Source: Pseudomonas sp. Root71
GTDB taxonomy: Bacteria; Pseudomonadota; Gammaproteobacteria; Pseudomonadales; Pseudomonadaceae
Assembly: GCF_001429045.1 (NCBI RefSeq)
Contig: NZ_LMHY01000028.1
Location: 62,001-126,000, forward strand
Direction: 5' to 3'
DNA: 64,000 nucleotides
In this document: positions 49,011-58,655 of the stretch, piece after piece
Layout: each line of letters opens with the position of its first letter
How positions within the stretch are numbered: position 1 is the stretch's first letter
Program-made: the position numbers and the translations under genes
Notes under the pieces: generated by a model
Databases searched by the model: none
What the model was told of the DNA's origin: nothing
Seen by the model: the letters and a program-made list of their open reading frames with translations, nothing else

Positions 49011-50255
49011 TTGCGCTTGTTTCACACCTCCGACTGGCACCTCGGGCAGAACCTGCACGGCCAGGATCGCGATTTCGAACACGGCTGTTTTCTCGAGTGG
49101 CTGTTGCGCCAGCTGAAACTGGATCAACCGGATGTGCTGTTGATCGCTGGCGATATCTTCGACACGGTCAATCCGCCGGTCAAAGCCCAGGAACGCCTCT
49201 ACGACTTCATCGTCAGCGCCCACGAACAGCAGCCGTTGCTGACCATCGTGATGATTGCCGGCAACCACGATTCCGGCTCGCGGATTGAACTGCCCGCCCC
49301 CTTGATGCGCCGCTTGCGCACTCATGCGCTGGGCCGCGTGCTGTGGCTCGACGACGGTCAACTGGACGCCGAGCGCCTGTTGCTGCCGTTGCCCGATGCC
49401 AGTGGTGAAGTCGCCGGCTGGTGCCTGGCGCTGCCATTCCTGCGTCCGGCGGAAGTCACCGGCGCGCATTTGGGCGACAACTACCTGCGCGGGATCGGCC
49501 AGGTGCACGAGTGGCTGATCGAAGCGGCCAACGCCAAGCGCCAGCCGGGCCAGGCACTGATCGCCATCAGCCACGCGCACATGGCCGGCGGCTCGGTGTC
49601 GGAAGACTCCGAGCGCAGCCTGATCATCGGCAACGCCGAAGCCCTGCCCGCCAGCCTGTTCGGGCCGAGCATCAGCTACGTGGCCCTCGGCCACTTGCAC
49701 AAGCCGCAGAAGGTCAACGGCGAGGAGCGCATCCGCTATAGCGGCTCGCCGATTCCGCTGTCGTTCTCCGAGATCGGCTATCAGCACCAGATTCTCGACA
49801 TCAAGCTCGACGGCGAAACCCTGCTCAGCGTCGAGCCGAAACTGATCCCCCGCGCGGTCAACCTGCAGCGCATCGGCCCGGCGCCATTGAGCGAGATCCT
49901 GCTGCAACTGGCGGACCTGCCGAACATCGACCTGTTGGCCGAGATCCAGCGCCAGCCATGGCTGGAGGTGCGGGTGCGCCTCGACGAGCCACAGCCCGAC
50001 CTGCGCAATCAAGTGGAAACCGCCCTGCAAGGCAAGGCCGTGCGCCTGGTGCGCATCGCCGCCGAGTACGCCGGCAACGGCGGCCGTGACGGTGCCGACG
50101 AAGGCAGCACGCTGATCGAACTGGACCAGCTCACGCCTCAGGAACTGTTCAGCCGCGCCTGGCAGGACAACTACGGCAGCGAGGTCGACGAGCAAACCCT
50201 CAAGGACTTTGCCGAGCTGTTGCAGGACGTGCAGATGGAGAGCGAACAGCCATGA
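49011..50255 (+). CDS. sbcD: Exonuclease subunit SbcD (Mre11 homologue)
   Basis: This is the nuclease subunit of SbcCD, which cleaves DNA hairpins and ends and degrades palindromes. The 414-residue protein has the phosphoesterase motifs SDWHLGQ, AGDIFDT, IAGNHDSG, SHAHMAGG and GHLHKP. It starts at a TTG with GGAG seven bases upstream; no ATG is near, and MRLFHTSDWHLG is the usual family N-terminus. Its stop overlaps the sbcC ATG (ATGA). The DNA hairpins cut by SbcCD include structures like the REPINs common in this genome. Confidence 0.96.
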   Translation: MRLFHTSDWHLGQNLHGQDRDFEHGCFLEWLLRQLKLDQPDVLLIAGDIFDTVNPPVKAQERLYDFIVSAHEQQPLLTIVMIAGNHDSGSRIELPAPLMRRLRTHALGRVLWLDDGQLDAERLLLPLPDASGEVAGWCLALPFLRPAEVTGAHLGDNYLRGIGQVHEWLIEAANAKRQPGQALIAISHAHMAGGSVSEDSERSLIIGNAEALPASLFGPSISYVALGHLHKPQKVNGEERIRYSGSPIPLSFSEIGYQHQILDIKLDGETLLSVEPKLIPRAVNLQRIGPAPLSEILLQLADLPNIDLLAEIQRQPWLEVRVRLDEPQPDLRNQVETALQGKAVRLVRIAAEYAGNGGRDGADEGSTLIELDQLTPQELFSRAWQDNYGSEVDEQTLKDFAELLQDVQMESEQP

Positions 50256-53200
50256 AAATCCTCGCGATCCGCCTGAAAAACCTTGCCTCCCTGGCCGGGC
50301 CGTTTGAAATCGACTTCACCGCCGAACCCCTGGCCAGTGCCGGACTATTCGCCATCACCGGCCCCACCGGCGCCGGTAAAAGCACCTTGCTCGATGCCCT
50401 GTGCCTGGCGCTGTTTGGCGCTGTGCCGCGCCTGAACAACACCGGCCGCGACGCCAAGGTGCCGGATGCCGACGGCGAAATCGCTACCGGCGATCCGCGT
50501 ACCCTGCTGCGTCGCGGCACGGGCGAAGGCTATGCGGAAGTGGATTTCGTCGGTGTCGACGGCCGCCGTTACCGCGCCCGCTGGGAAGCCAATCGCGCCC
50601 GGGACAAGGCCGCCGGCAAGCTGCAGGCCAGCCGCCAGAGCTTGCGTGACATCGATCAGGATCAATTGCTCGCCAGCCAGAAAGGCGAATACAAGACTCA
50701 GCTCGAAGCCGCGCTGGGGCTGAATTTCGAACAGTTCACCCGCGCGGTGATGTTGGCGCAAAGCGAGTTCAGCGCCTTCCTCAAGGCCGACGACAATGAC
50801 CGCAGCGAACTGCTGGAAAAACTCACCGACACGGCGCTCTACACCCGCCTCGGCCGTCGCGCCTTCGACAAGACCAAGGAAGCCCGCGAGGCGCACAAGC
50901 TGCTGCAGGATCAGGCCAGCGGTGTGACGCCACTGTCGCCCGAAGCCCGCGCGGAACTGGACGGGCGCTTCAACCAGGCGCAGCAGCGACTCAAGACCCA
51001 ACAGGCGCAGCTCAAACAACTTGAACTGCAGGACACCTGGCTCAAGGACCTGCGTCGCTTGCAGGACGAACATCTGGCCGCCAGCGAACAACTGCAATCG
51101 GCGCAGACTCACTGGGAGGCCTTGGCCAGTGAGCGCTTGAGGTTCACCCGCCTCGAACAGCTGGCCCCGCAACGGCACCAGTTCGCCCGTAAAGCCGAGG
51201 TCGATGCGCTGCTGACACCCTTGGCGGCGCAAATTGCCTTGCACACGCAGCAGCATGGCGAACTCGGCGAGCGTCAGACGCAGCTTGAGCAACAGCTCGG
51301 CAGCGCGCGGATCGCCTTGAGCGAAACCCAACAACGACAAACCGACAGCACACCGTTGCAGCGTCAGGCCTTCGAAGCCCAAAGCACCCTCGCCCGCCTG
51401 GCCAAGGACACCGCCCTCAGCGCCGAAGCCAGGCAACAGGCGCAACAGGCCTGCACCCAGGGCCAGGGCACGATTCAGACCTTGCTCGATCAGCAAGCCC
51501 GTGGCGCCGCGGACTTGCAACGCATCGCCACCGAGCTGGAGCGAAGCACCCATCTGGCTCCGTTGAGCGATGCCTGGAATGCCTACCGCGATCGCCTGCA
51601 ACAGTTGATGTTGATCGGCAACCGGTTGAATCAGGGCCATGCCGAACTGGCCAGCCTCGAACAAAACGCCGCGAGCACCGAACAAGCGCTCACCACGCAG
51701 AAGCAACAACTGGAGGTACTGTTCAAGGAGGCCGGCGCCGAACCGGATGCCGTCGCCGAGCAGATCGGCATTCTGGGCAGCCTGTTGCAGGACAACCGCA
51801 AGCAACTGCGCGCCGTCGAAGACCTTGCGCGCCTGTGGGCCAGCCAGCAGGACCTGGACAAACGCGGTGCCGAGCTGCAACAACGCCAGCTCAGCGCACA
51901 GCAGGAACGTGAACGCCTGACCCAGGACGGGGTCAAGGCCAAGGCTGACCTGAGCGTTGCCGAACAGACCCTCAACGTCACGCGCGAGCTGCTGGAGCGC
52001 CAACGTCTGGCGCGCAGTGCCAGTGTCGAAGAGCTGCGCGCGCAGTTGCAGGACGATCAGCCATGCCCGGTCTGCGGCAGCAACGAACATCCCTATCATC
52101 AGCCGGAAGCCTTGCTGCAGAGCCTCGGTCGTTTTGATGAAAGCGAACAGGCCAATGCGCAGAAGGCCGTCGACCTGCTCAAGGAAAAACTCACTGACTT
52201 GCGCGCCGAAGTCGGCGGGCTGATCGCCCAGCAAAAAGAACTGCTGCAACAGCAGGAGCAACTGGCGACCCAGCAGCAAGCCCTCGCCCCGAGCCTGGAA
52301 GCGCATCCGTTGGCGACCCAACTGCTGAACCAGGATGCCGCCAAACGCGATGCCTGGCTCGTTCAGCAAAACAGTCAGCTCAACCAGAGCATCAGCCAGG
52401 ACGAGCAACGGCAGAGCGCGCTGCTCACCCTGCAACAGGATGCCGCGCGCCTGACCCAGCAACTGCGTCACGCCGAAACCGCGCACCAGCAGGCGGCCCA
52501 GCACCTGAGCAATCAACAGCGCGAACTGGACAACGACCGCCAGCGCCTGGACGAAGAACTCAAGGCATTCGCCAGCCTGCTGCCGGCCGAGACCCTGCAA
52601 GCGCTGCGCGACGAACCGGCCGCGACCTTCATGCAGCTCGACCGGCAGATCGCCGAGCGACTGGCGCAACTCGAGCAACAAAAGGAAGAACTGGCCGAGC
52701 AGCAACAGCGCCAGCAAAACCTGGAGAAGGAACAGGATCGCCAGCAAAGCCGCATGCAGCAATTGCAGGCCGCCGAACAGCAATTCAGCGGGCTGGCCGA
52801 GCAGCAACAGGCGAGCCAGCACACGCTCGGGCAATTACTCGGCGAACACAGCAGCGCCGAGCATTGGCAACAGCAACTGGAACAGGCCGTGGAACAGGCC
52901 CGCAGCGCCGAAGCCAGCACTGCGCAGACGCTGCAAAGCGTTCTCACGCAATCAGTGCAACTCGCCGCCGAACTCAAGGCCCAGCAGGAGCGCTTGCACG
53001 CACTGGAAGGCGAAGAACGCGAGCTCGCCGGCAAGATCGGTGACTGGCGCGCCCGCCATCCCGAACTGGATGACGGCGGCCTCGAAGACCTGCTGCGCGT
53101 CGACGACACTCAGGTCAGCGAACTGCGCCAGCGCTTGCAGCACAGCGAAAAAGCCATCGAACAGGCCCGCGTCCTGGTGCAGGAGCGCGACAAGCGCTTG

Positions 53201-53893
53201 ATCGATCACCAGACGCAACACAACGGCAACCTCGACGCCGAGCAGTTGGCCAGTGCGCTGATCGACCTGCAAAACCTCGCTGCCACCAGCGAGCAACACT
53301 GCGCCGAACTGCGCGCCGAGCAGGCCGAGGACCAACGCCGGCAGAACGCCAATCAGGCCCTGGCGCAGCAGATTGCCGACGCCTACAACGAGTATCAACG
53401 CTGGGCGCGCCTCAATGCGTTGATCGGCTCCGCCACCGGCGACACCTTCCGCAAGATCGCCCAGGCCTACAACCTTGACCTGCTGGTACACCACGCCAAC
53501 GTGCAATTGCGCCAACTGGTGCGCCGCTACCGCCTCAAGCGCGGCGGCAGCATGCTCGGGTTGCTGGTGATGGACACCGAAATGGGCGACGAACTGCGTT
53601 CGGTGCATTCGCTGTCCGGTGGCGAGACCTTCCTGGTCTCGCTGGCACTGGCCCTCGGTCTGGCGTCGATGGCCTCGAGCACGCTGAAAATCGAGTCGCT
53701 GTTCATCGACGAAGGCTTCGGCAGCCTCGATCCCGAATCCCTGCAACTGGCCATGGACGCCCTCGATGGCTTGCAGGCCCAGGGCCGCAAGGTCGCGGTG
53801 ATTTCCCACGTACAGGAAATGCATGAACGGATTCCGGTGCAGATTCAAGTCCAGCGCCAGGGCAACGGCCTGAGCACCCTGGAGGTGAAATGA
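50252..53893 (+). CDS. sbcC: Exonuclease subunit SbcC (Rad50 homologue)
   Basis: This is the SMC-like ATPase of SbcCD. The 1213-residue protein has Walker A TGPTGAGKS (about residues 36-44), a very long Gln/Ala/Glu-rich coiled coil on both arms (about 200-1000), a zinc-hook CPVC at about 605-608, the ABC signature LSGGETFLVSLALALG and Walker B SLFIDEGFGSLD near the C-terminus. It is somewhat longer than E. coli SbcC. Translation is coupled with sbcD before it and the GST gene behind it. Confidence 0.96.
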   Translation: MKILAIRLKNLASLAGPFEIDFTAEPLASAGLFAITGPTGAGKSTLLDALCLALFGAVPRLNNTGRDAKVPDADGEIATGDPRTLLRRGTGEGYAEVDFVGVDGRRYRARWEANRARDKAAGKLQASRQSLRDIDQDQLLASQKGEYKTQLEAALGLNFEQFTRAVMLAQSEFSAFLKADDNDRSELLEKLTDTALYTRLGRRAFDKTKEAREAHKLLQDQASGVTPLSPEARAELDGRFNQAQQRLKTQQAQLKQLELQDTWLKDLRRLQDEHLAASEQLQSAQTHWEALASERLRFTRLEQLAPQRHQFARKAEVDALLTPLAAQIALHTQQHGELGERQTQLEQQLGSARIALSETQQRQTDSTPLQRQAFEAQSTLARLAKDTALSAEARQQAQQACTQGQGTIQTLLDQQARGAADLQRIATELERSTHLAPLSDAWNAYRDRLQQLMLIGNRLNQGHAELASLEQNAASTEQALTTQKQQLEVLFKEAGAEPDAVAEQIGILGSLLQDNRKQLRAVEDLARLWASQQDLDKRGAELQQRQLSAQQERERLTQDGVKAKADLSVAEQTLNVTRELLERQRLARSASVEELRAQLQDDQPCPVCGSNEHPYHQPEALLQSLGRFDESEQANAQKAVDLLKEKLTDLRAEVGGLIAQQKELLQQQEQLATQQQALAPSLEAHPLATQLLNQDAAKRDAWLVQQNSQLNQSISQDEQRQSALLTLQQDAARLTQQLRHAETAHQQAAQHLSNQQRELDNDRQRLDEELKAFASLLPAETLQALRDEPAATFMQLDRQIAERLAQLEQQKEELAEQQQRQQNLEKEQDRQQSRMQQLQAAEQQFSGLAEQQQASQHTLGQLLGEHSSAEHWQQQLEQAVEQARSAEASTAQTLQSVLTQSVQLAAELKAQQERLHALEGEERELAGKIGDWRARHPELDDGGLEDLLRVDDTQVSELRQRLQHSEKAIEQARVLVQERDKRLIDHQTQHNGNLDAEQLASALIDLQNLAATSEQHCAELRAEQAEDQRRQNANQALAQQIADAYNEYQRWARLNALIGSATGDTFRKIAQAYNLDLLVHHANVQLRQLVRRYRLKRGGSMLGLLVMDTEMGDELRSVHSLSGGETFLVSLALALGLASMASSTLKIESLFIDEGFGSLDPESLQLAMDALDGLQAQGRKVAVISHVQEMHERIPVQIQVQRQGNGLSTLEVK

Positions 53894-54486
53894 ACACCCT
53901 GTATTCCTTCCGCCGCTGCCCGTACGCCATGCGCGCACGCATGGCCCTGCGCTACTCGGGCGTGGCCGTGGACATCGTCGAAGTCAGCCTGAAGGCCAAG
54001 CCCGCCGAAATGCTCGCGCTGTCGGGCAAAGGCACGGTGCCGGTGCTGAGCGCCGATGGCCGGGTGATCGACGAAAGCCTCGACATCATGCGCTGGGCCC
54101 TGGCACAGAACGATCCCCAGGACTGGCTGCTCAAGGACGATCCTGACGCAGCGGCGCAAATCGCCCCCCTGATCGAACAGAACGATCAGGTGTTCAAGGT
54201 GCACTTGAATCGCTACAAGTACGCCGAGCGTTATCCCGAGCAGCCGATGGAGGTTTATCGCGGCGAGGGCGAGGTGTTTTTGCAAAGGCTGGAGACGTTG
54301 CTGGAGGAACGCGACTACTTGCTCGCCAACCATCCAAGCCTGGCCGATGTGGCGTTGATGCCCTTCGTGCGCCAGTTCGCCCACGTCGACCGCGACTGGT
54401 TCGCGCAGACGCCCTATCGGCGTTTGCAGGACTGGTTGCAGCGGTTTCTGGAGTCGGATTTGTTTACCGGTGTGATGCGCAAGTAA
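53890..54486 (+). CDS. Glutathione S-transferase-like protein
   Basis: A 198-residue GST-fold protein. The N-terminal thioredoxin-like domain starts MNTLYSFRRCPYAMRARMAL (Cys10 at the glutaredoxin/omega-type active site), with GTVPVLSADGRVIDESLDIM, and a helical C-terminal domain follows. The start overlaps the sbcC stop (ATGA), making it the third gene of the sbcDC operon. Glutathione-dependent reductase or transferase activity is inferred. The last nine codons reappear at 59718-59744 at the far side of the accessory island. Confidence 0.9.
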   Translation: MNTLYSFRRCPYAMRARMALRYSGVAVDIVEVSLKAKPAEMLALSGKGTVPVLSADGRVIDESLDIMRWALAQNDPQDWLLKDDPDAAAQIAPLIEQNDQVFKVHLNRYKYAERYPEQPMEVYRGEGEVFLQRLETLLEERDYLLANHPSLADVALMPFVRQFAHVDRDWFAQTPYRRLQDWLQRFLESDLFTGVMRK

Positions 54487-54543
54487 GCCACCGCACACTG
54501 TGGCGAAGGGCTTGCCCTAATGCCAGTCAGTCAAGGAGCAAAA

Positions 54544-54653
54544 CCTGTGGGAGCGAGCTTGCTCGCGATAGCGGACTGTCAGGCAACGCAGATGTTGACT
54601 ATGCGATCGTCATCGTCGGAACGCCGCCCGGAGCAAGCTCGCTCCCACAGGGG
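54544..54653. repeat. REPIN within a nested inverted repeat downstream of GST
   Basis: Left arm CCTGTGGGAGCGAGCTTGC. The right arm is the CGTCGGAACGCCGCCCGGAG variant ending GCTCCCACAGGG. A further 13-bp perfect inverted repeat (TTGCCCTAATGCC at 54512 and GGCATTAGGGCAA at 54681) encloses it. The whole structure is absent from the duplicate junction at 59745-59767. Confidence 0.88.
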
Positions 54654-54728
54654 GTGTGGTGTTCGAAACGTTAACTGATCGGCATTAGGGCAAACCCCCT
54701 CACCACAAAAGCCCTTCATCGACAGCAG

Positions 54729-54829
54729 GCTTCAGGCCAACACCTCACACATCCCGATCGCCGAGCAATCCACCAGGAACGGCCCGAACACCACCCCTTC
54801 ATTCCTGATCGGTGGATTGCCGGCCATTT
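54729..54829 (+). repeat. Left 101-bp direct repeat flanking the island
   Basis: Identical base for base to 59768-59868. It corresponds to the 3' portion (last ~33 codons) of the 78-aa minus-strand gene at 59771-60007, so it is a truncated gene copy without a start. The sequences diverge immediately after CCGGCCATTT on both sides. Confidence 0.95.
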
Positions 54830-54947
54830 TCGCAATTCTGACGCGTGGCTTTCAGTCGATTCTTGTATCGCCAGACGTGTACTCTCTCCAGCTTCTTTTC
54901 AGATCAAGACGAATTCCGGGCACAGGCTCTCGGGTCCGCACGATAAC

Positions 54948-57900
54948 TCAACACTCGGTCGACCCCAAGGAAACGGGACGCCTCTGCCCCAGAGTCGGCC
55001 ACGAATCTAACGACGTCCAATCGATGCCTTTTTTTAGTTCAAATCGACAGACGGGGCGGCTCATCAAAATCTGCGTCTGGATGGCCTGCTCAGCGTCAGC
55101 GGTACATCCCCACGGAACAGTGTCCAAGTCCCGTAGGAGTCCCGTCAATATATCCTGATCAAGGCAGTCGCCGAATCGAGCGACCAAAAGGTGTTTCGCG
55201 CGGCGAAATCGCATTCCGGTGCCGACCAGTTGCGCAGCCAAGTGCGATGCGCCATGGGCCGCCATAGCAATTTCGGGTGCATGCCGCACGATCATCCCCG
55301 GCATTCCCGATAGCATTGATCCCGCCGCCGCGACTTGCCGCAAGTCATCCGCCAGGTCCGAGCGTTTGAATAGGCAGGCTGCGATCAGGTCATCGCCGAC
55401 ATTGAAGACGCCCCGCCCGGCGAGTTCAGAAAGCGCCTCCTTTGGCCACTTGGCCGCCAGGAAAAGGGTGGCCTGCCGGAGCGATTCATAGCGACCGAAC
55501 CACCGTCCGTTGTCCTCGGCCTCCTCATTCAGCCAGTGCGCATACCCGTCAATCAAGGTCCGACAATAATCGAATCCCCTGCGCAGACAACGTAACAGCA
55601 GACCGCGAACGATTCGGCTGCACGCCATCGCGGCGACCGTCGACGACATTGGCAGGGCGTGCAAGGCGACGTACTGCGCCCTGTCCTCGATCACCGCTCG
55701 ATACCGTATCAGTGTGGTAAATATCTCCTTCCATTCCAATCCGTCGAAACGTTCGGCGAAGCCGTCCACGGCTTCGTTGGCGACATACGAAAAATCGTAA
55801 GAGGCGTCGAATAGAAAGCGCGTAGCGGCCACAAAGTGCCAGAGATGCTCGTAATCCCAGGGATCTGATCCTTGCGCGTTAAGGCGGATGAACAGTGTCC
55901 AGGTACCCAGCACTTGCTCGCGCCGGACCGTCAGTGCCGGGAACATCCAAATTTGGAAACGATCCAGAAATACCTCAAACGCCAGGATCCTCGCGATTTC
56001 GCCCCCGGGGCAATCAGGCGGCTCCGTCCACTCTACCGAGATCTGCCGCGGCGTGAACACGTAGCTCGCCTTGTGCGTTCCCATCGGAATCTGAATCTCG
56101 AGCAACTCTCGCTCGAAACGCAGAACCTTCGTCGAGCGACTGCTGAACGTCGAACAGAAGTGTTCTAGCGCTTGTACGCGCCGTGGTAGCCCCTGCGCGT
56201 CAAGCCGCAGCCCCGCCAGGGAGTATTGATGAAGGAGATTGTGAAGAACGTGCGGATTCTCGTACCGCAGCGGTGTTTCATGGGAAACCACAATGGCGTC
56301 AAACTCGAATCGCCAATTGCGGTCCTGTATCTCGAATGACTCGGGCATCTCGTCATCAGCCCATTGACGCAGCCAAATTTGAAAGCGCTGAAGCACTGCG
56401 GCATCGCGCTCAGACAGCGATCCTATGTTCAGGAATTCGATCCACCATTGCATCACTATGAGGTAGCGGCGGTAGCTGCCAGCGTCGCCCTCCTCCACCG
56501 AGCGCCATAGCAGCCCTTTCAATGAGGCGTCATACGCTTCGACCAGCGATCCTCTAATCTGCTCAGCGACGTTTTCCAGACCGGCTTCGTACAGCGCACC
56601 CCGGAGTGTCAAGTAAGTATCGTTGAGCTGCAGAGGAAGCCGCGCGGTCGTGCTGCCACCCGACACCATAGCTCTAAACAACGCTACTGACTGTCGGAAT
56701 GCGTCCACTGGTTCGAGGACGGCGGGATTAACGAGAGCCTGCCGCGCAAGCAGGATCCCACTTGCGATCGGCAACTCCAAAGAGCGGATGGATACCATCG
56801 ATTCGACAAACAAGCCATCTTCAAGATCGTGTGCCAGTGCATCGAGGTAGGAGACGGCGTCGTCCGGCTCATAAACCGGCAGTCGCTTACATTCCGTCCT
56901 GACGAAGGCCACGCTTTCAAGAATCAACACGGCGTTATCGCGCTGAAGCGCCTTCAAATGCACGGCAGCCGAATCGACCAGGCGCCGCAACGTTTGCGAC
57001 GGTAGCCAGGACGTCGCCGCCTCACAGTCGAGCAGTGCCAGGACAATTCGAAGGTCACCACTCGCGACCAACGTGCGTGTCACGGACGACAGCGCGAACA
57101 GCGTGCGCAGTTCGCCCTGCGGCTCATTCCGTGACACCCGGAACGCACGTTCGTAGTCCCTCGCAAATTCAGTGAGCGCGCAGCATTCGCCGGCATACCC
57201 TGGATTCTTTGACCGCCAGATTGCCGCGAGCAGTGAGGGTGACTCCACTACTCCGTCGTCGCGTTGCATCCAGCTCGCCGACATCGGCTGCTCGCTACGT
57301 GCGAACAGCCGCTCCTTGACTTCACGCGCGACCGGCAAACGACGCAGCTGGGAAAGGACTTCGACGCAGTCTCGCGCCAGCTCGCCGCCAGGTGCCAGCA
57401 CCTCATCGGTGAAAACAAGAGCGCAGTCGTCGGGCAACACCAACTCTCGGCGACGCTCACTCTGAATTGATCGCAGCAGCGTCGAGTCACCGAAAATGCA
57501 GGTGCCGCGGTCAAATACAACGCAGTCTGCTCCGGCTGACATGCGTCGAGTGTCCATCCTGACGCATGTAGTTTTCTGCTGGCGGAACATGATACCCGCG
57601 TGCTCCTCCGCACTGCCTTCGTCTACTAATACCACCGCCACGTCGGCCTGCTCGTGCGCGTTGAGTGCAAGATATCGGCGCCAGGCGCTCATGAGATCAG
57701 GTGCCACCAATGCGCGGCCCGAAGATTGTGCACCCAGCATCAACAAGCCGGCTTCCACGACATCGTAGCGACCGATCAATGTTTCACGGCATGCATCGGT
57801 CAACACATCACGATCGCGAAAGGCATCATCAGAATACGCCGGCCGCGCCTGCAGCAGATGCAACCGTTGCACCGTCGTCGCGCGCAGATGGCGTGCGCGC

Positions 57901-58652
57901 CATAACCTCAGGTCTGAGCAAGCAGGACGCAGCACCAAGGCCGTCGCCTGCGAGCCGGTATTCTGAGCGCTGGCGAAACCGAAACCGATCGTATGCGCGA
58001 CGTTCATCAGTTGTGGGTTTCGCGGCATGACGGTGGTCACGGACACGAAGCCAAGTGTCGTCTCCAGGCCCCATTCGCAATCGATCGCAATGAAGTCGAA
58101 CGTCTGCATCAGTTCATTACATACCGCCTCCATGTGATCAAGAACAGCTGTGTCCAGATACGGCGAATGATCGCGACCGACATCGCCACAGACATCGATC
58201 TTCAGTAGCTGTTGCACAAAGCATGGAATTGCCTCGACATGATCGTAACGCCCCGAGAGCGCAAGTTGGCGTCGTGCATGCTCGGTCGATCCACTCATGG
58301 CCACAGTGGCAATACACCGTATCAGCGCTTGTGGCTCGGGACATATCAGGCTTTCGTAGCCGCCGGCATTGACGTGATCCGTCAGGTCCTCGTTACCTGC
58401 ACTACGCACGATCCAGGGCGCTGAACCACAAACGTCCTCCACGCTTCGCGCCAGCAGCGGAAAAGCCTCCTCCAAAGCGGCTGCGTAGATCGCTACCGCT
58501 TCATCCGCCTGTGCCAGGCCGCCCGCCACTGCGGTTGGCAATGGGGCAATCGGAAAGATAGGCAGGACAAGATTCCCCAGGGATTCGATCTTCCGGATGC
58601 GCAGGAGCCGATCCGCCTTGGGTCCGTAGAGTTGTTCTTCGTCTGTAGTCAT
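54948..58652 (-). CDS. Large protein with PEP-synthase-like ATP-grasp and phosphohistidine domains, novel C-terminal half
   Basis: A 1234-residue protein. Residues about 20-275 resemble the PPDK_N/PEP-synthase ATP-binding domain: IVRSAGNEDL (82-90), acidic DCEWGLE (191-197) and the closing LHLLQARP (264-271). Residues about 335-390 match the swivelling phosphohistidine domain, with LVDEGSAEEHAGIMF (His351) and ADCVVFDRG. No PEP/pyruvate TIM barrel motifs are seen. The remaining ~750 residues are helix-rich and unrecognised. By analogy with rifampicin phosphotransferase, an ATP-driven phosphotransfer to an unknown acceptor is plausible. The gene starts three bases after the stop of the DHQS-like remnant (TAAACCATG) and lacks a clear ribosome-binding site. 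The 118 bp from its stop back to the left repeat show nothing notable. Confidence 0.8.
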   Translation of the reverse strand: MTTDEEQLYGPKADRLLRIRKIESLGNLVLPIFPIAPLPTAVAGGLAQADEAVAIYAAALEEAFPLLARSVEDVCGSAPWIVRSAGNEDLTDHVNAGGYESLICPEPQALIRCIATVAMSGSTEHARRQLALSGRYDHVEAIPCFVQQLLKIDVCGDVGRDHSPYLDTAVLDHMEAVCNELMQTFDFIAIDCEWGLETTLGFVSVTTVMPRNPQLMNVAHTIGFGFASAQNTGSQATALVLRPACSDLRLWRARHLRATTVQRLHLLQARPAYSDDAFRDRDVLTDACRETLIGRYDVVEAGLLMLGAQSSGRALVAPDLMSAWRRYLALNAHEQADVAVVLVDEGSAEEHAGIMFRQQKTTCVRMDTRRMSAGADCVVFDRGTCIFGDSTLLRSIQSERRRELVLPDDCALVFTDEVLAPGGELARDCVEVLSQLRRLPVAREVKERLFARSEQPMSASWMQRDDGVVESPSLLAAIWRSKNPGYAGECCALTEFARDYERAFRVSRNEPQGELRTLFALSSVTRTLVASGDLRIVLALLDCEAATSWLPSQTLRRLVDSAAVHLKALQRDNAVLILESVAFVRTECKRLPVYEPDDAVSYLDALAHDLEDGLFVESMVSIRSLELPIASGILLARQALVNPAVLEPVDAFRQSVALFRAMVSGGSTTARLPLQLNDTYLTLRGALYEAGLENVAEQIRGSLVEAYDASLKGLLWRSVEEGDAGSYRRYLIVMQWWIEFLNIGSLSERDAAVLQRFQIWLRQWADDEMPESFEIQDRNWRFEFDAIVVSHETPLRYENPHVLHNLLHQYSLAGLRLDAQGLPRRVQALEHFCSTFSSRSTKVLRFERELLEIQIPMGTHKASYVFTPRQISVEWTEPPDCPGGEIARILAFEVFLDRFQIWMFPALTVRREQVLGTWTLFIRLNAQGSDPWDYEHLWHFVAATRFLFDASYDFSYVANEAVDGFAERFDGLEWKEIFTTLIRYRAVIEDRAQYVALHALPMSSTVAAMACSRIVRGLLLRCLRRGFDYCRTLIDGYAHWLNEEAEDNGRWFGRYESLRQATLFLAAKWPKEALSELAGRGVFNVGDDLIAACLFKRSDLADDLRQVAAAGSMLSGMPGMIVRHAPEIAMAAHGASHLAAQLVGTGMRFRRAKHLLVARFGDCLDQDILTGLLRDLDTVPWGCTADAEQAIQTQILMSRPVCRFELKKGIDWTSLDSWPTLGQRRPVSLGSTEC

Positions 58653-58655
58653 GGT

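Noticed and set aside
54948..58652. True PEP synthase or pyruvate phosphate dikinase
   Set aside because: The PEP/pyruvate TIM barrel is not recognisable, and the protein is far longer than either enzyme with an unrelated C-terminal half.
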